6,688 bases of DNA from Clostridia bacterium (GTDB taxonomy: Bacteria; Bacillota_A; Clostridia; Oscillospirales; CAG-272): assembly GCA_017959485.1 (NCBI GenBank), contig JAGDAM010000173.1:1-6688 (forward strand). Direction: 5' to 3'. Position 1 is the stretch's first letter. Each line of letters starts with the position of its first letter. The notes under the pieces were generated by a model. That model made no database searches. It was not told the origin of the DNA and saw only the letters and a list, made by a program, of their open reading frames with translations. This document shows, one piece after another, positions 5,158 through 6,688 of this stretch. The position numbers and the translations under genes are program-made.

Positions 5158-6688
5158 TTTCAACTACTCCGCGGATTTCGTCCGCATAAAACTCGCTGAC
5201 GGTATAAACCTTTCCGTCCGATTCAAGTATAACGTCCCCGAAATATTCAAGGGCCGAAGCGTTTATCCGGTCTGCGAAGAGATCGAGATCGAGCCCGGCG
5301 GCCGACGCAGCGGCGCGTTCCGCTTCCCGGTCGGACGCGAGGCATGCCCTCAGGAACTCCCTCTCACAGGGGCCGATCCATGAGAATTCTCCTTCCTCCG
5401 CGACAGGCGAACCGCCGTCGGAGATCTCTTCTCCTCTGTTTTCCTCTTCCCCGGCGTTATCGGGCTCCGATACAGCGGGATACCGCAACTCATCCGACGG
5501 CTCTTCTTCGGCAAACGCGGAAATCAGTCTGTCGGTAGTCTCCCATGAAGCCGCTTCGATACGGGCTGCCTCATCCGTGGAAGCGGGTCGATATGACGGC
5601 TCGTATAACCTCTCGTATTCGGGAAGAGGCTTCGCGCCCTTCCCCGGAAAAGCGCTCCCGAAATACGCGTCGAGAGCGTCGGTGACGTATTTCCCCGGAT
5701 TCCCCGCTTTAACAGTCCCTCTTATTCCGAGCGCGGATCTGAGGCGGTTTTCGGCGTTCTTCAGTATATCGGAAACCGCAAATCTGAATTCGTAAGATCT
5801 GGAAAGCGAGCGGTAGGTCACACGCAGTCTTTTTTTGCTCGACGGACCGCAGATAGCCCCAACGAACGAGTCCCTCGAGACCTCCCTTTCGGTCAGCATG
5901 CCGATCATTTCTTCTTCGCCGAGCCGTGCCAGAACCGCTCTGAACGCCGCGGGAATATGTGTGTCGTACGCCTCCCTGTTGTCTCCCGTATAGTACTTGC
6001 TCTTTCGGTAGTCGTATCCCGAGGCCGAGATAAGGATTCCCGCCGCGGCGTCGGTAATATCTCCTGAGAGATAAAACTCCTTTAGCGAGCAGTAAGACGA
6101 CAGCATGGCGCGCGTCGCGTCCGATACGCTTTTAGGCAAAGTCAGACGGTGTATCAGGCAGAAATCGCAGATCCAGTCCGAAAGACGCATAGCCACGCGG
6201 GGAAAATCTCTCCCGTATCCCTCCGCGATACCGCAGAGAACCGCCAGCAGCTGTTCGGGATCAATCAGCATAGACAGATTAATCGACTCATAGATGAGAA
6301 GCAGCAGATAACTCGCGTCGGCCTCGGGATAAACTCCGTTTTTAACCGACTCTCGGAGGTAAAAGTAATATCCGAGCTGCTCGGCGTCCATCTGGGAGTA
6401 CTGAGGCATATATGAAAAGAAGGGCTTGTAGCGGCACTTGTCAGACGTGTAGTCGGCAAGTCGCGCTGCGGTTTCGCAGAATGACAGATAGTACGTGTAT
6501 TCGGCCGTCCAGGGGATCACCGTAACGGATGAGATCAGCGGGAGATCCGGAGAATAGCTTTCCGTCCCGGGAACCAGAACGTCCCTGCCGGCGGCGCTTC
6601 GGTATGCGGAACGTCTCGCGGACGACGCCGCGCCGGGCGAGACTCTCGAACCGTATGCGCCAACCTTTGCGCGAGCCGCCTCCGCCTT
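5150..6688 (-). CDS. TerB_N/TerB_C domain protein, N-terminus beyond the right edge
   Basis: The frame is open without a stop to the window edge, so 512 C-terminal residues are visible and the true start is outside. A GTG at 6520 is an unlikely start because it opens directly on the conserved IPWTAEYTYY block. Counting from the edge, the TerB_N-type domain spans roughly residues 57-190, with PWTAEYTYYLSF, LGYYFYLRESVKNGVYPEAD and SYLLLLIYESINL. A mixed alpha/beta middle follows, then EPSYRP and an ASWETTDRL segment (about 380-388). An acidic linker rich in Glu, Asp, Ser and Pro covers about 392-434. The tail from about 436 resembles TerB_C (WIGPCEREFL, DRINASALEYFGDVILE, VYTVSEFYADEI). No catalytic site, membrane segment or signal peptide is visible. 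Such domains have been associated by comparative genomics with tellurite-resistance-type stress and DNA-processing operons. Here the protein heads an operon with an ATPase and a helicase, so a sensing or scaffolding role is plausible but inferred. Confidence 0.85.
   Translation of the reverse strand, partial: KAEAARAKVGAYGSRVSPGAASSARRSAYRSAAGRDVLVPGTESYSPDLPLISSVTVIPWTAEYTYYLSFCETAARLADYTSDKCRYKPFFSYMPQYSQMDAEQLGYYFYLRESVKNGVYPEADASYLLLLIYESINLSMLIDPEQLLAVLCGIAEGYGRDFPRVAMRLSDWICDFCLIHRLTLPKSVSDATRAMLSSYCSLKEFYLSGDITDAAAGILISASGYDYRKSKYYTGDNREAYDTHIPAAFRAVLARLGEEEMIGMLTEREVSRDSFVGAICGPSSKKRLRVTYRSLSRSYEFRFAVSDILKNAENRLRSALGIRGTVKAGNPGKYVTDALDAYFGSAFPGKGAKPLPEYERLYEPSYRPASTDEAARIEAASWETTDRLISAFAEEEPSDELRYPAVSEPDNAGEEENRGEEISDGGSPVAEEGEFSWIGPCEREFLRACLASDREAERAAASAAGLDLDLFADRINASALEYFGDVILESDGKVYTVSEFYADEIRGVVENE
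5167..5170 (-). promoter_or_regulatory. Ribosome binding site that fixes the BrxD-like ATPase start
   Basis: GGAG on the minus strand lies inside the last codons of the TerB-type gene, 9 bases before ATG 5157 and only 3 bases before the competing TTG 5163. Spacing therefore favours the ATG and gives an 8-base overlap of the two genes (ATGAATGA). Confidence 0.7.

Noticed and set aside
4279..5199. Plus-strand reading frame of 306 codons opposite the ATPase
   Set aside because: It is antisense to the Walker A and B regions, with low-complexity basic composition and no conserved motif.
6155..6175. CxxC (C-D-F-C) in the TerB_N-like domain as a possible metal site
   Set aside because: There is no second Cys/His pair at suitable spacing, and the position fits a helix of the TerB_N pattern, so it is probably coincidental.
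1..6688. CRISPR arrays, tRNA or rRNA genes, insertion sequences, integrase or attachment repeats
   Set aside because: No regular repeat-spacer pattern, tRNA-like fold, transposase motif or flanking direct or inverted repeats were recognised on reading either strand.

Overview
The window looks like a chromosomal segment of a moderately GC-rich Firmicutes bacterium, probably a gut-type Clostridia lineage. The main pointers are an ECF thiamine transporter (ThiT) behind a TPP riboswitch with an intrinsic terminator, consensus sigma-A-type promoter elements, and Shine-Dalgarno-led genes. The species cannot be named from the sequence. GC looks mid-50s percent by eye; I did not count it. Every gene I can support is on the minus strand, so transcription runs from the right edge to the left edge.

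Right to middle (6688 down to 1533): three tightly packed genes. The first is a large protein with an N-terminal TerB_N-type domain, an acidic linker and a TerB_C-type tail; its true start lies beyond the right edge. Next is a P-loop ATPase of the DUF2791/BrxD type, then a 754-residue Lhr-like superfamily 2 helicase related to BrxHI. The first two genes overlap by 8 bases and the next two are 4 bases apart, so they are probably translated together and act as one machine. BrxD-like ATPase plus BrxHI-like helicase is the pair known from type 2 BREX phage defence. TerB_N/TerB_C domains have been linked by comparative genomics to DNA-processing stress or defence operons. The window shows no nuclease, methyltransferase or PglZ protein, so this is either a compact stand-alone triad or the downstream end of a larger locus. 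A DNA-processing or anti-phage role is an inference.

Middle (1500 down to 457): a divergent 2-dehydro-3-deoxygalactonokinase (DgoK-family sugar acid kinase) starts 32 bases after the helicase, with its own ribosome binding site and no recognisable promoter or terminator between. It may be the last gene of the same transcript or simply a metabolic neighbour.

Left (456 down to 1): a new transcription unit begins with an exact-consensus promoter (TTGACA, 17 bases, TATAAT). It is followed by a TPP riboswitch aptamer, a strong intrinsic terminator, and the first 73 codons of thiT, which is cut by the left edge. The layout indicates thiamine uptake shut off by transcription termination when thiamine pyrophosphate is plentiful. 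This unit appears functionally unrelated to the helicase module.
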